Origin: Ascaphus truei
Taxonomy: Eukaryota > Chordata > Amphibia > Anura > Ascaphidae
Reading direction: 5' to 3'
NCBI GenBank assembly: GCA_036426205.1
Contig: CM071568.1
Span: 216,278,761-216,342,760 of the forward strand
Length of the DNA: 64,000 nucleotides
Shown here piece after piece: positions 1 to 9,845 of the stretch (the stretch's first letter is position 1; every line of letters starts with the position of its first letter). A program made the position numbers and the translations under genes. The notes beneath the pieces were generated by a model, which did not search any database, was not told the origin of the DNA, and was given only the letters and a program-made list of their open reading frames with translations.

Positions 1-111
1 TATTGTGTAATGATGACTGTGTACACACACAAAAATAAAGAAGGCACTCATGATAACTGATAGTTATTGCCGGTTACTCTGCAACTTCAGTGTGTACAGG
101 AAAGTGGACTA

Positions 112-155
112 TAGATGACAAAGGTCCAGAGAGAGGACTGAAATGTTGATCTTCT
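112..155 (+). ncRNA. Degenerate hammerhead-ribozyme-like hairpin
   Basis: The order is that of a minimal type I hammerhead: a GATGACA core-like string, a stem II formed by GGTCC and GGAC(T), then TGAAATGTTGATC. The expected catalytic string GAAAC is altered: CCGAAACG appears to have become CTGAAATG by two CpG-to-TpG changes. Hammerheads of this form are known from Penelope-like retroelements in amphibians. This copy is probably a dead relic. Confidence 0.4.
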
Positions 156-819
156 AAATTAAAACCTGTTTTACTTTTAAAGAGTCCTACGAATGCAAGT
201 CGTGTTTGGCATGGGACCCTACACTGGAATGATGCGGGAATAATAAGTCTGGCGACATATGTAGTTTGGAATGGGGCCTGCAATGCCCGACCATGGCCTT
301 GTGAAGATTGTACAGCCTGCTGGGACTTGCTTTGCAGCAATATATCAAGATCCTTTGCCAATGTTTTCACAGGTTTGCTTCAAGTATGCCACCATGTGAT
401 CATCACAGTGATATGAAGAAAAGGAGAGGTAACTTGAAGCACCAATCATATTACACTTCTGCCTTTTCTTTTGCTTCAATATTTTCTTTTCGCATGCTTC
501 AGTTAGACCTGAGTGGGTGTTAATCTTGTCTTCATAAGAAATCTCTGTCAAACCTGTAGCAAACATTTATGATATTTGTCAGTCTGTGTTGCATTAGTAC
601 ACGTTGTAAACAATCTGTTTGACATGCAAATTGCCTCAGCAGACGTTGTTGTGAATTGCTTTGCAATGCACGATCCGTGAGCACTCTATGGTTGAACTCA
701 TTAGTAGCCAGAAGATCTTGCAATGCCCTCCAGGCCCTTCTGTAATCAAAGGGGGTTAGAAAATAAATATTATTCTGGGTGAGCTGAAATCAGTAGAGAC
801 ATTAACTTTCTTTTCTTAC
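156..819. other. Non-coding sequence below the NR1D2 exon, probably repeat-derived
   Basis: No reading frame here resembles the expected last exon of NR1D2. The stretch follows the hammerhead-like hairpin and may be the body of the same repeat. Part of it, next to 820, is ordinary NR1D2 intron. Nothing else recognised. Confidence 0.5.
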
Positions 820-1030
820 CAGCAGACACCAGGACAACTGCTGTAAATAAACTCATCTCCTCTTCACTAAGTTGCAGAGCATGGAGTTTGTCGCTAAATT
901 CAAACACAGGGTTCAGCAGATCACCAGCTCCCATAGAGCGCAATTCATCCACACTGTACTTCTTTCCACTAAGAAAGGTGACAGTACGCTCCTTTGTGTC
1001 AAAAAGTGACGCAAACTGTACCATCAAAAC
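820..1030 (-). CDS. nr1d2: NR1D2 (Rev-erb beta) coding exon, middle of ligand-binding domain
   Basis: This exon encodes 70 codons plus the first base of a split codon, starting VLMVQFASLFDTKERTV and ending FTAVVLVSA. It closely matches the vertebrate Rev-erb beta ligand-binding domain, including TVTFLSGKKYSVDEL and MGAGDLLN. The acceptor is ttttaccag just above 1030 and the donor is gtaagaaa just below 820. The split codon G|.. fits the aspartate that begins the next exon in the known family. Rev-erb beta is a nuclear, haem-responsive transcriptional repressor of the circadian clock that acts through NCoR. The reading frame is continuous with the exon at 4774-4959, which ends in GAG with this one starting at GTT. 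The next and last exon, which should carry the second haem ligand (histidine), is not visible below 820 and may lie before the window. Confidence 0.95.
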
Positions 1031-1365
1031 CTGGTAAAACACACACACAAAAAAAAAAGGGTTAATATATTTTTCAAATAAAGGTAAGTAAACTTTTCAT
1101 TACGTGGGGAAATAGGGTGGAGTTAACTTTATCTATTACGAGGTTGGAGTGTAAAGCAAAGCTGTACCGCACTGCAAATTCAAACTTGAAATCTAGCTCT
1201 GACAATGATTGTAATGAATTCATGCAGCACGCATGAAAAGTGAAGCCGGTCAAAAATGGAAGGCTGTTGGTAACAGTGGAGAAGTCAATATTTTAGATAA
1301 AACTGTATACACTGGGCACTCAAGTTACTTCAAACTGTATTGTTAGTACCACACGGTCATCATCA
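1031..1365. other. NR1D2 intron, no recognised element
   Basis: Intronic sequence between the splice acceptor of the 820-1030 exon and the LINE fragment. It begins with a short CA run and an A tract. Nothing else was recognised. Confidence 0.6.
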
Positions 1366-2262
1366 ATGTTAACTTCAATGTCAGACTTGTCCGCTTACAG
1401 TGCTGTCTGTGAGACCTTGGGAAAATCACTTTGTCTTCAGCTGACTCAATCCTGTCACCTACAATTAGTTAAAATATACACTGCTTGGGAATCTGACTTA
1501 GGAGAGACTTTAGAGGACGAGGAATGGGACAGGATCCTACAGGCAGCAGCAAAAAGTTCAATATGCACCACATTAAAGGAGAACGCATATAAAGTCCTTA
1601 TGCAATGGTATTACACCCCATCAACATTAGCTAAATATTGTCAGGGGCTACTCCCCGCTCTGCCCAAAGCAGTGCGGGGAGGTGGAGGATTTGCAACACA
1701 TGCTGTGGTCCTGCACAAAAGTGGTCCTGGTTTGGGAACAAATTAGAGAATGGTTACAAAGGATACACAATTTGGAGATCCCCCCGGACCCGTGGGTGTT
1801 CCTCCTGGGCAGGCGGATCCAGGGTCTATCAAATGCGACGCATAAATTAATCGCGCATTTTGCAACAGCCACAAGATGCGAGATCGCAGCATTATGGAAG
1901 CAAAATGAACTACCAATCATCCCTAAAATCAGAAACAGGATTTGGCATGTCTGCCGGATGGAACAATTAACGAGTCTAGTCAATGACACCGGCCTAAATT
2001 TCCTAAAAGTCTGGACGCCATGGCTGGCCCAGACAGATATCCCAGGGGTGGATGCTGCCGTAATACTTCAATGATAGCCGCAAATGCGTTCTCCTTTGAA
2101 GGTAAGAGATCCGACACCACATAGTGACGGACAGGTAGGCCTGAAACTGGCGACAGCCCCGACTACACGAGGACAAGAGAAGAGCAGGGAATAGGGTGAA
2201 AGTCCCTTGGAGAAACATAAAACAAAACGATAGAGGAACTAAAGAAGGAACCAAAACCCAAG
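1366..2262 (+). mobile_element. 5'-truncated Tx1/L1-like LINE, C-terminal end of ORF2
   Basis: The first frame (from 1366) reads WESDLGETLEDEEWDRIL then WYYTPSTLAKYCQG, a pattern seen after the reverse transcriptase in L1 and Tx1-like LINEs. A one-base shift near 1640-1655 moves the frame to CPKQCGEVEDLQHMLWSC, a CCHC zinc-knuckle-like motif (C-x3-C ... H-x4-C), followed by VWEQIREWLQRI and IPPDPWVFLLG. The frame stops at 2074 and the untranslated tail runs to a CA/TA simple repeat near 2262. Endonuclease and polymerase domains are missing, so it cannot move by itself. It lies on the plus strand inside an intron of minus-strand NR1D2. Exact clade is from memory. Confidence 0.75.
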
Positions 2263-2306
2263 CACACACACACACACATATATATACACACACCCCCCCT
2301 ATTCAA
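2263..2306. repeat. CA/TA microsatellite at the LINE tail
   Basis: A short run of CA, then TA, then CA dinucleotides, ending in a C tract. It separates the LINE tail from the nested palindromic repeat. Confidence 0.8.
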
Positions 2307-2504
2307 TTAAAGACTAAACTTAACAGAGATGTGTACAGGCGCAAATAGTGGTACGGCAATAAATACAGCCAGAACGGAGTATCAGTGACACATTGAAATT
2401 AAGGCGATAATGGAATAACCAAGTTAACGATGAACCTACAAAAAATAAAGAGAAAAGCAAATATGGTGAAGTATGCTCGTATTGAGCTACAGCGCAAAAG
2501 AAGA

Positions 2505-2703
2505 CAGATGGTACAGGCATGTAGGATACAAAAGATCCTCTCCACGCTGCAGTGTTGTGGGGCGGCTTGTCTTGACTCCACGTGGAAGGCCGAGACTCCG
2601 CACCGATGCCGAACACAGAGTTCCAGGTGGAGTCAAGACAAGCCGCCCCACAACACTGCAGCGTGGAGAGGATCTTTTGTATCCTACATGCCTGTACCAT
2701 CTG
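2505..2703. repeat. Long near-perfect hairpin
   Basis: About 80 bases (2505-2583) starting CAGATGGTACAGGCATG are repeated as the near-exact reverse complement at 2624-2703, around a loop of about 40 bases. The first copy is nearly mismatch-free; the corresponding hairpin in the second block copy (about 55801-56010) is eroded by small indels. Confidence 0.9.
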
Positions 2704-2711
2704 CTACTTTG

Positions 2712-3075
2712 TACAGTAGAGGCAACGTTTATTCTAACATTTGCTGTAAACTAGCCGGGTTACATTCTGGGTATGTGCTGGGTATGTGCTGGGTATGTGC
2801 TGGGCTAGTTTGAGGCACGTTTAAGGCATTTCTGCATTGACTAACGACCCATAGGATTAACACAGCAGGGATCCCTGGCATTCCAATTCAGTTTGAATGG
2901 GACTGCCAGGGACCCCCGCTGTTAATCTGATAGGCCATTAATCAATGCAGAAATGCTGGGGCTAGTTTAAGGAAAGTTTAAGGCATGTATTCAGAATGTA
3001 CCTGGGTGTTTCCTGGGTTTTTTGGGGAATTGCCACTGGTTTTTGTTCGAATAAGAGTTGCCTCTACTGTAAGTA
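2712..3075. repeat. Inner foldback with a TGGGTATGTGC tandem
   Basis: TACAGTAGAGGCAAC near 2714 and its complement near 3060-3070 mark the outer ends. GCATTTCTGCATTGA and TCAATGCAGAAATGC are mid-arm, and TCCCTGGCA with TGCCAGGGA lies near the centre. Three tandem copies of TGGGTATGTGC at about 2768-2802 interrupt the left arm only. Confidence 0.75.
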
Positions 3076-3194
3076 GCAACAAAATATCCTCACGGAAAGA
3101 ACGGAGCACAGCAATTGCAGTAAGAAGGGGGCTAGATACCGCTATTAAAAATCCTTTATTCCATGGTAGACATCATGGCATGGGATAAGTTAAA

Positions 3195-3232
3195 AGTCTC
3201 GAACGCGTTTCGGGCCGTCGCCCTTTGTCAAC
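3195..3232 (-). ncRNA. Hammerhead-ribozyme-like hairpin
   Basis: On the minus strand the order is TGACAAA, stem II GGGC-GACG-GCCC, then GAAACGCG. The GAAAC string and a perfect four-pair stem II fit the hammerhead core, while the CTGATGA box is imperfect. Stem I pairing is not convincing. Confidence 0.45.
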
Positions 3233-3420
3233 TACTGTAAGTAGCTGTCTTCTTTTGCGCTGTAGCTCAATACGAGCATACTTCACCATATTTGCTTTTC
3301 TCTTTATTTTTTGTAGGTTCATCGTTAACTTGGTTATTCCATTATCGCCTTAATTTCAATGTGTCACTGATACTCCTTTCTGTCTGTATTTATTGCCTTA
3401 ACACTATTTACGCCAGTGTT

Positions 3421-4773
3421 TTCCCTTTCCCTATTTATTTCAAACTATTGTGTACAGTATAGTGTGTACACTGTGGCAGCATTTATTGTTACATTCCCTT
3501 ACATTTTGATACATTTAGCGCACCTAATCACTTCCAATGTATATATAGCTATGTAACAATTTGTGTACCTGTCAATTAGGTTTACACAAAACGGTGATGT
3601 ATATGCATAAACTTTTAAGAATATATGATTAATTTAATTCAACAGGTATTTTTTACCTATTACAAATGCAAATTATGTAAATTATCATAAATTCTACCTG
3701 ATCAAGAAAAAAATGGCACATGTATGTCCATGAGCTTCAAAGACCAAAGTTCAATCATTCATGCATTAATGCCATGATACAGAAAGCTTAGTGGTACACT
3801 TGTCAATCTTATTGCATATACATTTCTAACAGTAAATATGTCAATGCCATGTCTTTTCAGAATAATTATATAGATGTGCTGCCTAGATAATGCATAAGTT
3901 TCAAATTGTTACCTCTCACATTCCCATAGTAAATATTTTAGCTATGAACTGATGTCAAGAGTCATCATATTTTCTGTTCCCCCCCCCCCCCCCCACCAAT
4001 TTACCACAGCCAGCTATGAGGGTTACATGGTGGAATGGTAGGAGGGGTAGTTACTTGATAACTGCAGTATAATAATAGATGTAAACATTTCAATATGTCT
4101 TGCCATTATTTTTATCCAGTAACTAGTCATTTAGAAATGAGTGGTCCTGTGTCTGATTTCAAAAGATACCGAACACATAAGAATTGTCCAATTCTTTACT
4201 TGCTCAAATTTTCCTTTAATAATAAAGCAGAAGTGTTGGTCTTGAAAACAAAAAAAAGTATTGCGGTATTTTCTATACCCATATACCCTCTCACTTTAAT
4301 TGGTTTAATGTTAAACCACTTCCTCCGTATCAGTAAACCACCAGGTCTGAGCCTAAGTTTTTACTCTCTACTGAAGAAGTCTGCCTAATATTTAACAAAT
4401 TTGAATACGTTTCTTATATTTCACACGGTTACCGTGTTAAATTAACTACATGTAACATGACTTTATTACAGTCTGCATTATACAGAACGCCCTTTCTTCT
4501 TTTCCAGCTGACTTTGGTCATTTGTTTTGTGTTGTGAAAATGATATTCAGCATAACCATTCTTATGCAAAATCTTTGATCGTCTAACAATAATAAATATT
4601 CAAAAGAATGAAAAAGGGATTGTTGTGGTCTTGAAAGTTCATGAGTAACATATATGGACACGTTTTATTTTCATCAAATCAAAGCTATCACACCCAAAAC
4701 TTGAAAAAATATCCGTTTTTCATCTGAATAATAAATAATAACTTTATTTATATAGCATAAATAGAATGCTCAC
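3421..4773. other. NR1D2 intron, AT-rich, with a 16-base C tract
   Basis: No gene or named repeat was recognised. A run of 16 C occurs at 3979-3994 and is longer in the second block copy (from about 57268), as expected for an unstable homopolymer. Confidence 0.7.
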
Positions 4774-4959
4774 CTCAAATGTTCCAGCCTTCAGTAGGTT
4801 GACCTGGTCATGCTGTGAAAGATCTTTAAATCCTGGAATGCGCTTGGCAAACTCAACCACTTCTTTTACAGCCGGGGTGAAACTCATGGAAAACTCCTCC
4901 CAGATTTGAGGCCCAGATTTATTTGGGTCCATAAATGGGGACATGCTCATAGGGCAAAC
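4774..4959 (-). CDS. nr1d2: NR1D2 coding exon, start of ligand-binding domain with nuclear-receptor signature
   Basis: The exon is exactly 62 codons, from VCPMSMSPFMDPNKSG to DQVNLLKAGTFE. It holds the nuclear-receptor ligand-domain signature (FAKRIPGFKDL followed by DQVNLLK, helices 3 to 5) and the family block IWEEFSMSFTPAVKEVVEF. The acceptor is aattggcag above 4959 and the donor gtgagcat below 4774. The second codon is the cysteine of a Cys-Pro pair, which matches Cys384 of human NR1D2, a redox-sensitive haem ligand. That correspondence is from knowledge of the family. It is separated from the hinge exon by a 283 bp intron and from the next exon by about 3.7 kb of repeat-filled intron. 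Identity to NR1D2 rather than NR1D1 rests on this exon and the hinge. Confidence 0.96.
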
Positions 4960-5242
4960 CTGCCAATTAAGAAGAAAACCTGGTAAGAACATCTGTCTAC
5001 TCACTGAAAAAACGGACACAGCCACATGTTATTTAAAACAAAAAATACTAAGGGAGGAAAGCGTCAAGCTTTTATTATAGACTACATCTGAGTCGCCCCA
5101 AAAGCCGGACGTTTGAAAGGGTTCTCCAAGAGCTGCTCCCCCATGCACAGAAACATCTTGCTAACGGTAAACATCTGGGATTCACATCTATGGAAAATAA
5201 ACATTTTCTCACACAAAACAAAAACAATAAATAACTTTGTAC

Positions 5243-5916
5243 CAGATGTATTCTCCTTCCTCTACTGCATGAGTAGCCGTTCATGGTATGAGCCGGAGTG
5301 ACATCAAACTTTGTCGCTTTACTGCATCCTCTGTGGGAGAACCCATTGGAAAAGTTGTTTACACTGTGCCCGTTGGAGAAGCAAATGGCATGTCCCTTAG
5401 GATAGCACATGATGCTCCTGCCCTTGTGTTGCCCATTCAGATGCTTTTGGCTTTCAGTAGAGGGATATGGAGTTGCACTGAGCCCATTGCCGATGTGGTA
5501 ATTGTTACCGTGCTTCACAATCGGAGTTCCTTTTTTACTCTGTCGAGTTGCATCCATTGGGATTTCTGAGGGCTCTTGGTTATACATGAAGGTCTCCCTG
5601 TGAGCACTGGTCACTGCACCAATGACGTCTTCCTTGCTAATGTCAAAACTACGAGGAGGTGGATGGCAAGGAAGAGAAGGAGGGGGAGGAGGAAGCAGAC
5701 TTCTGTATTCTGGATAACGGTGAGCATGGGGTCGAAGCTTCTCTGGGGCATGATGGAGAACAGGGGTCAGTAGTGATGGAGATGCTTGATATTCTGGCAG
5801 TGTTTCGTGTGGTATAGGGCCACTGAATTGGCTATTCATCATGGTTGTCATGGCACTCTGCATTTCTAATAACATCCTCTGTTTCTCACGCTTTGGAATG
5901 CGGCCAAAGCGAACAG
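5243..5916 (-). CDS. nr1d2: NR1D2 coding exon: DNA-binding-domain C-terminal extension and hinge
   Basis: The 674 bp exon starts two bases into a codon (CT after a split G) and runs 224 codons to RRIHL at the donor gtacaaag. It opens with AVRFGRIPKREKQRMLLEM, the C-terminal extension that in Rev-erbs contacts the A/T-rich flank of the RORE half-site. It continues with MQSAMTTMMNSQFSG, which is typical of NR1D2. The long hinge is proline-rich (LLPPPPPSLPCHPPP), then carries EDVIGAVTSAHRETFMYNQE, NGLSATPYPSTESQKHLNGQ and a histidine/asparagine-rich tail, all recognisable in vertebrate Rev-erb beta. The acceptor is ttcctcaacag. The frame is open throughout. Zinc-finger exons should lie at higher coordinates on this strand but none were found, so the gene model is partial. 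Confidence 0.95.
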
Positions 5917-8205
5917 CTGTTGAGGAAGAACAATGTAAATTGGATATACATGGTAAATAACGGCTGTCCACTGACAAGGTATATATACAAATACTGTACT
6001 GCCAAAGACAATAAGATCTTGCTTTTTAAAAATCATGGAAAGGCTCTTTACAATACCTCATAAAAACGACAGCCTTTGTATAAAAGTCTGTCCATTTTGT
6101 TTTCTATTTTACAAATGTTCTTTTACAACAACATTTGATTTACAGTGCTAAAGGGGATTTTTTTTTCACCTGATATGCGCCTTTGTAAAAACAAAGGCAC
6201 ATTTATAGTTAATTCACCTTTACTTACTGTGCCTTCATTTTAATTGCTGATCTGGGAAACATCTGAAAATCGTTAAGCATTTGTCTATTTGCACAGAACT
6301 AATGTGCAATGGTCCATATGATTAAAACAACTGCTTCAAATTCATTATTAAATAAGTTAAGAGAATGTAATGGGTATCCCTCAAAAACGTAAGAATTCTG
6401 AGATAACCGTTTCAGTGACACGGTAGTTTCCACGTGAAAGACTGAGTACATTTCACGACTTTTGCAATAAGATCTTCAAATAATGATTTGGGTGTTAGTT
6501 TTGTTAATTACCCTAATAACCCACACACCATTTTTCTTTTTCCAGAACAAGTTCAACTTTTATCTGATGTTGGTTCCAAGTATTAAGTCAAGTGACTGCT
6601 ACAATCTCATTATGCCGACAATATTAGCATTTGTTTTTATTCTGTTGCAATGTTGTATGTAATATAGCCATCTAAATTGTGTCTGAATAAGCCACATTAC
6701 ACACTGGACACCCCCTTTTGTTTACTTGAAGAAAATATAACATTTACACCATTTCATTTTTGTTTCGTTCATTTTTTTTTTAACATGAGAAAATTGTGGT
6801 GTATCACTATTTCTAATGTAATTATAGTAACTAAAGAATGATGACCCCAGACACAACTCATATTTACCGAAAGTAGACAACCAGACGTATCCTGGTATTG
6901 GTCGCTCTGAACTGTCATACAAAAGTAGATTGCCCCTTTCTATGACAGATACAATTAAAATGTTAATAGATTCTTCTACGCCAGATAAAGATGCCCCCAC
7001 CAAGTTGTATTCTTACAAATATGGTGATACCCTTAATATGAGAAGGCAATACCAATGCTAATCAAAAGTAACTCCATATTTGTGGGATTTAAAAAGGTGC
7101 CTGTGGAATCTTGTTGGAAACAGAAGTGTTCAAACACAATATAAATTAAGGGAGCAGGTTGTCGCAAGATCCCTTGATAACCCGTTTTACTAACACAAAT
7201 GTGGACATGACCTCAATTAACGAGGACTTTGCCCTCTGTCAATCAATGGTACCCATATATTTGAAGGAACAACATTGTGTCTTTTAGCCCTTCTCACTGG
7301 GAACCTCCAACCCCAAATACATATATAATATCATAGTTTTAATAATTGTTGGTGTGTTTACAATATATAAAATCAAACCGCACACTCAACCCCCAGATAC
7401 AGGGGGAGGACTCCCCCTCTCTTAATCTTTGGGGTTACACCCATAAATCCAGACACCTGGATTATCAGTGAGGGACTATGGAGTATCTTTACGTTCAGTA
7501 CATAGAATACAAAAAACACCTGGTGTGGTAACTATAGATATGGAAAAGCTGCACCTTGTATCCATGTGCATTTGTTCCTTGCCTATCATTGTCAACTTGT
7601 TTTAACTGTAGTGTCCTCTACGAACGCTTGATAGCTACATATTGTGTTATTTCACTAGCCCTTACAGTGGCACGACACAATGATTTATGATCATTTCCCC
7701 CAATTACGCAAGTCTCCGTTAAATCCTGTATTAGTATATTGCATGGACATTTTTCATTCATACATATGAATCTCTACGATACTTATGACATGTTGTTGTT
7801 TTTTTGCTTATTTTGAAATCTGTTTTTATTTATATGCTGCTGTGGCCCAGATCCACAAAAGGATGCTACATTTTAGCACACCTTTACTCCCATTCATCTG
7901 TGAATATGGGCCGTGTTATTGACACACATCTGGCTTTTCAGTTTTTGTACTTCTCTGTGTTTCCACCAGGTGGCCACCCTCTCTCAAAGCTTTTCTGTTT
8001 TTATGGTAACCACACCAGCGGTTTCTAGCACCATTTGCCACATTTGTATGGTACCTAAATGGGGTTTTTTTTCTAAACTTTTTTTTTTGTATGCTGATAA
8101 AGGTCCAAGTTTGGACCAAAATAATTATTTGTTAACATTTTTAATAAACCAGGAGCTCTTATTAACAACACCATTGAGTGCCCGTGCCCCTGTATTCCTA
8201 TATAT
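5917..8205. other. NR1D2 intron or upstream non-coding DNA
   Basis: AT-rich sequence directly 5' of the hinge exon on the minus strand. I looked for a zinc-finger exon (CKVCGD or CEGCKGFF type) and did not find one. The minus-strand frame at 6722-7003 has no recognisable domain. Parts around 7280-7500 look repeat-like but were not identified. Confidence 0.6.
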
Positions 8206-8632
8206 CAGTGATTCCCAACAGGGGGTTGGTAAACACATTGGAGTTTGTGAGGTGTCTCCAAGGGGTTCGCCCCCAAAAATATGTAATGGTGTATCCCCCG
8301 CAGTGTAGTGGGTTTGTGAGCCTGTGTTAGCAGACTTAGTAACACCCCAAACTGCACCGTCACTTGGGTGGTACAGCTCCCAATTACAGTAGAAGCGTGA
8401 CTTTGGAGGTTCCCGCAGTAATTGACAGCTATGCCAGCCATTCTGTCTGCACACACTGAGGAGCAGTTGGGGGCCTTATTAAACATGTGTTACGCACATC
8501 AGCTCAGGACACTATACAGTCTGGGATCGGTCAAATAGTTTTGAGTAATAGGGTGATGAGTAGCCAATATGATTTATTAATTAGAGGTTGTAATATTTTG
8601 GTACTGGGGGTGCACAAGTTTGGGAATCACTG
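8206..8632. mobile_element. Non-autonomous hAT-like element
   Basis: The left end is CAGTGATTCCCAAC and the right end is the inverted form GTTTGGGAATCACTG, matching the terminal style of vertebrate hAT/Charlie elements. The inside has no coding frame. The 8 bp flanks do not match well, so the target-site duplication is not confirmed. The same element lies at about 61498-61917 in the second block copy. Confidence 0.6.
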
Positions 8633-8639
8633 CCATACT

Positions 8640-8880
8640 ACGTGTGTGTGTGTGTGTAACTGTTTCATACGCCCATAATATATATTTTCTTTAACTGTGC
8701 ACGCAATGTCTTGTATATAATGTATACCCTGTTCATTTATGTAACTGTATTTGTAACCATGTATTATTTGTTTTACTCTGTGCCCAGGACATACTTGAAA
8801 ACGAGAGGTAACTCTCAATGTATTACTTCCTGGTAAAATATTTTATAAATAATAAATAATAATTTATATATAAATATCAA
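8640..8880. repeat. TG microsatellite and LINE/SINE-like 3' tail
   Basis: A short TG run at about 8642-8657 is followed by a tail containing GAGAGGTAACTCTCAATG and CTTCCTGGTAAAATATTTT, ending in AATAAATAAT-type repeats. I recognise this tail from many frog sequences as the end of an interspersed repeat, but cannot name the family securely. Confidence 0.5.
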
Positions 8881-8930
8881 AAATGAATAGACGATACCGT
8901 TTTGTGGCTAACGAAATGTTTTATTTGTGC

Positions 8931-8965
8931 GAGCTTTCGAGATACACTGATCTCTTCTTCCGGCG
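8931..8965 (-). ncRNA. Hammerhead-like hairpin of a Penelope-like or related repeat
   Basis: The minus strand reads CCGGAAGA, a perfect stem II GAGAT-CAGTGT-ATCTC, then GAAAGC. The five-pair stem followed directly by GAAA fits a hammerhead layout. The first core box is degenerate (CCGGAAGA for CTGATGA). Confidence 0.45.
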
Positions 8966-9779
8966 ATGTTACAATGAATGAAGCCAAAAAAATTGTTTAT
9001 CCCTTCCTCCTGTGCAGTATGCGTTTTATGACTTGAGGTGCTAAATGATCTCTGAATGTTGTTGATGTAAGAGTGTGTGTGTGTATGTTTGTATGTAATA
9101 TAAATTGGTAAAGAGCACACAGTGTATACAGCACTTAACAAAAGGTGTGTGGAGTGAGAGTGTATTTCAATGGTGTGGAAATGTAAGAGGCTGTGGCGTA
9201 ACTAAAAGGAATTACATGGAGTATATATATGTATGTATTAAAGGTACCCACAGGTTGCCAATAATAACCAATATAGTTATGCCAACGGTGCTACGGGATA
9301 AAGATATTGTATACAGTAACACAAAAAGAGAAAAGTATCCCAAACGAGCACACGGGTGTACCAAATTATAACAATTAATTAATTTCACATACTTTTAAGG
9401 ACAATACAAAAGATTTAAAAAGTGTCATCACTTTATCAATATATAATGTGTCGCAGTAGATTAGATGAAAACTCAGGCTCATAGAGTATGTTAATTCAGA
9501 GAGAGTTCTCTACAGCAATGTAGGTATACACATGAAATTTAGCATATTGTGTATAAAAAGTCAATAAGCAAAGCAGAAGCATAAATGCATCATCAGTTGT
9601 TCAAACGGTATAGCTACGTGCTCTCCATGTGGAGAAGAGAGAGGGTGTCCTGCCACTGGCTTCCCACTCCACATTATATATTGATGTAATTGTAATTCTA
9701 TCCCTATATACCAATAGGGACCACATAGTATCTTTAACACCTTAAGCTCGGCTAACACATCACCCCCACTGCATCTCAC
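8966..9779. other. Probable repeat body, unidentified
   Basis: Contains a TG run near 9074-9086 and sequence that is the same in both block copies. No conserved protein is visible. It may belong with the hammerhead-like hairpin beside it. Confidence 0.4.
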
Positions 9780-9845
9780 ATCACACCCCCTCACATTCCC
9801 CCTGCATCTCACATCACACACCCCCTCATCTCACATCACCCCCAT
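9780..9845. repeat. CTCACATCACACCCC simple repeat at the duplication edge
   Basis: Degenerate repeats of CATCTCACATCACACCCC type. The two block copies stop matching at the end of this repeat, so it is the likely point of recombination or mis-assembly. Confidence 0.8.

Larger units (their letters stand above)
2325..3420. mobile_element. Nested palindromic repeat (foldback-like) in an NR1D2 intron
   Basis: The outer arms, about 2325-2507 and 3245-3420, are inverted copies of each other and share GGCAATAAATACAG, AAGGCGATAATGG and CAGCGCAAAAGAAGA with their complements. Between them lie two further inverted structures: a long hairpin at 2505-2703 and a looser foldback at 2712-3075. A hammerhead-like hairpin sits just inside the right arm. 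No coding capacity is visible. It could be a foldback transposon, or a repeat made by inverted insertions of one family. Confidence 0.75.
1..9845. repeat. First copy of a 9.85 kb duplicated block
   Basis: This whole interval is repeated in the same orientation at about 53259-63115. Exons, introns and embedded repeats are all colinear. The copies part at about 9845, inside a CTCACATCACACCCC-type simple repeat; beyond it this copy runs into CpG-rich DNA. The left edge coincides with the window edge, so the true start is unknown. The first copy keeps open NR1D2 exons with intact splice sites, so it is taken as the better sequence. Confidence 0.95.

Noticed and set aside
532..723. Minus-strand frame below 820 as the last NR1D2 exon
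   Set aside because: The sequence does not show the expected LLLKLPDLRSLNNMHSEELL-type end of Rev-erb beta, and no good acceptor in phase was found.
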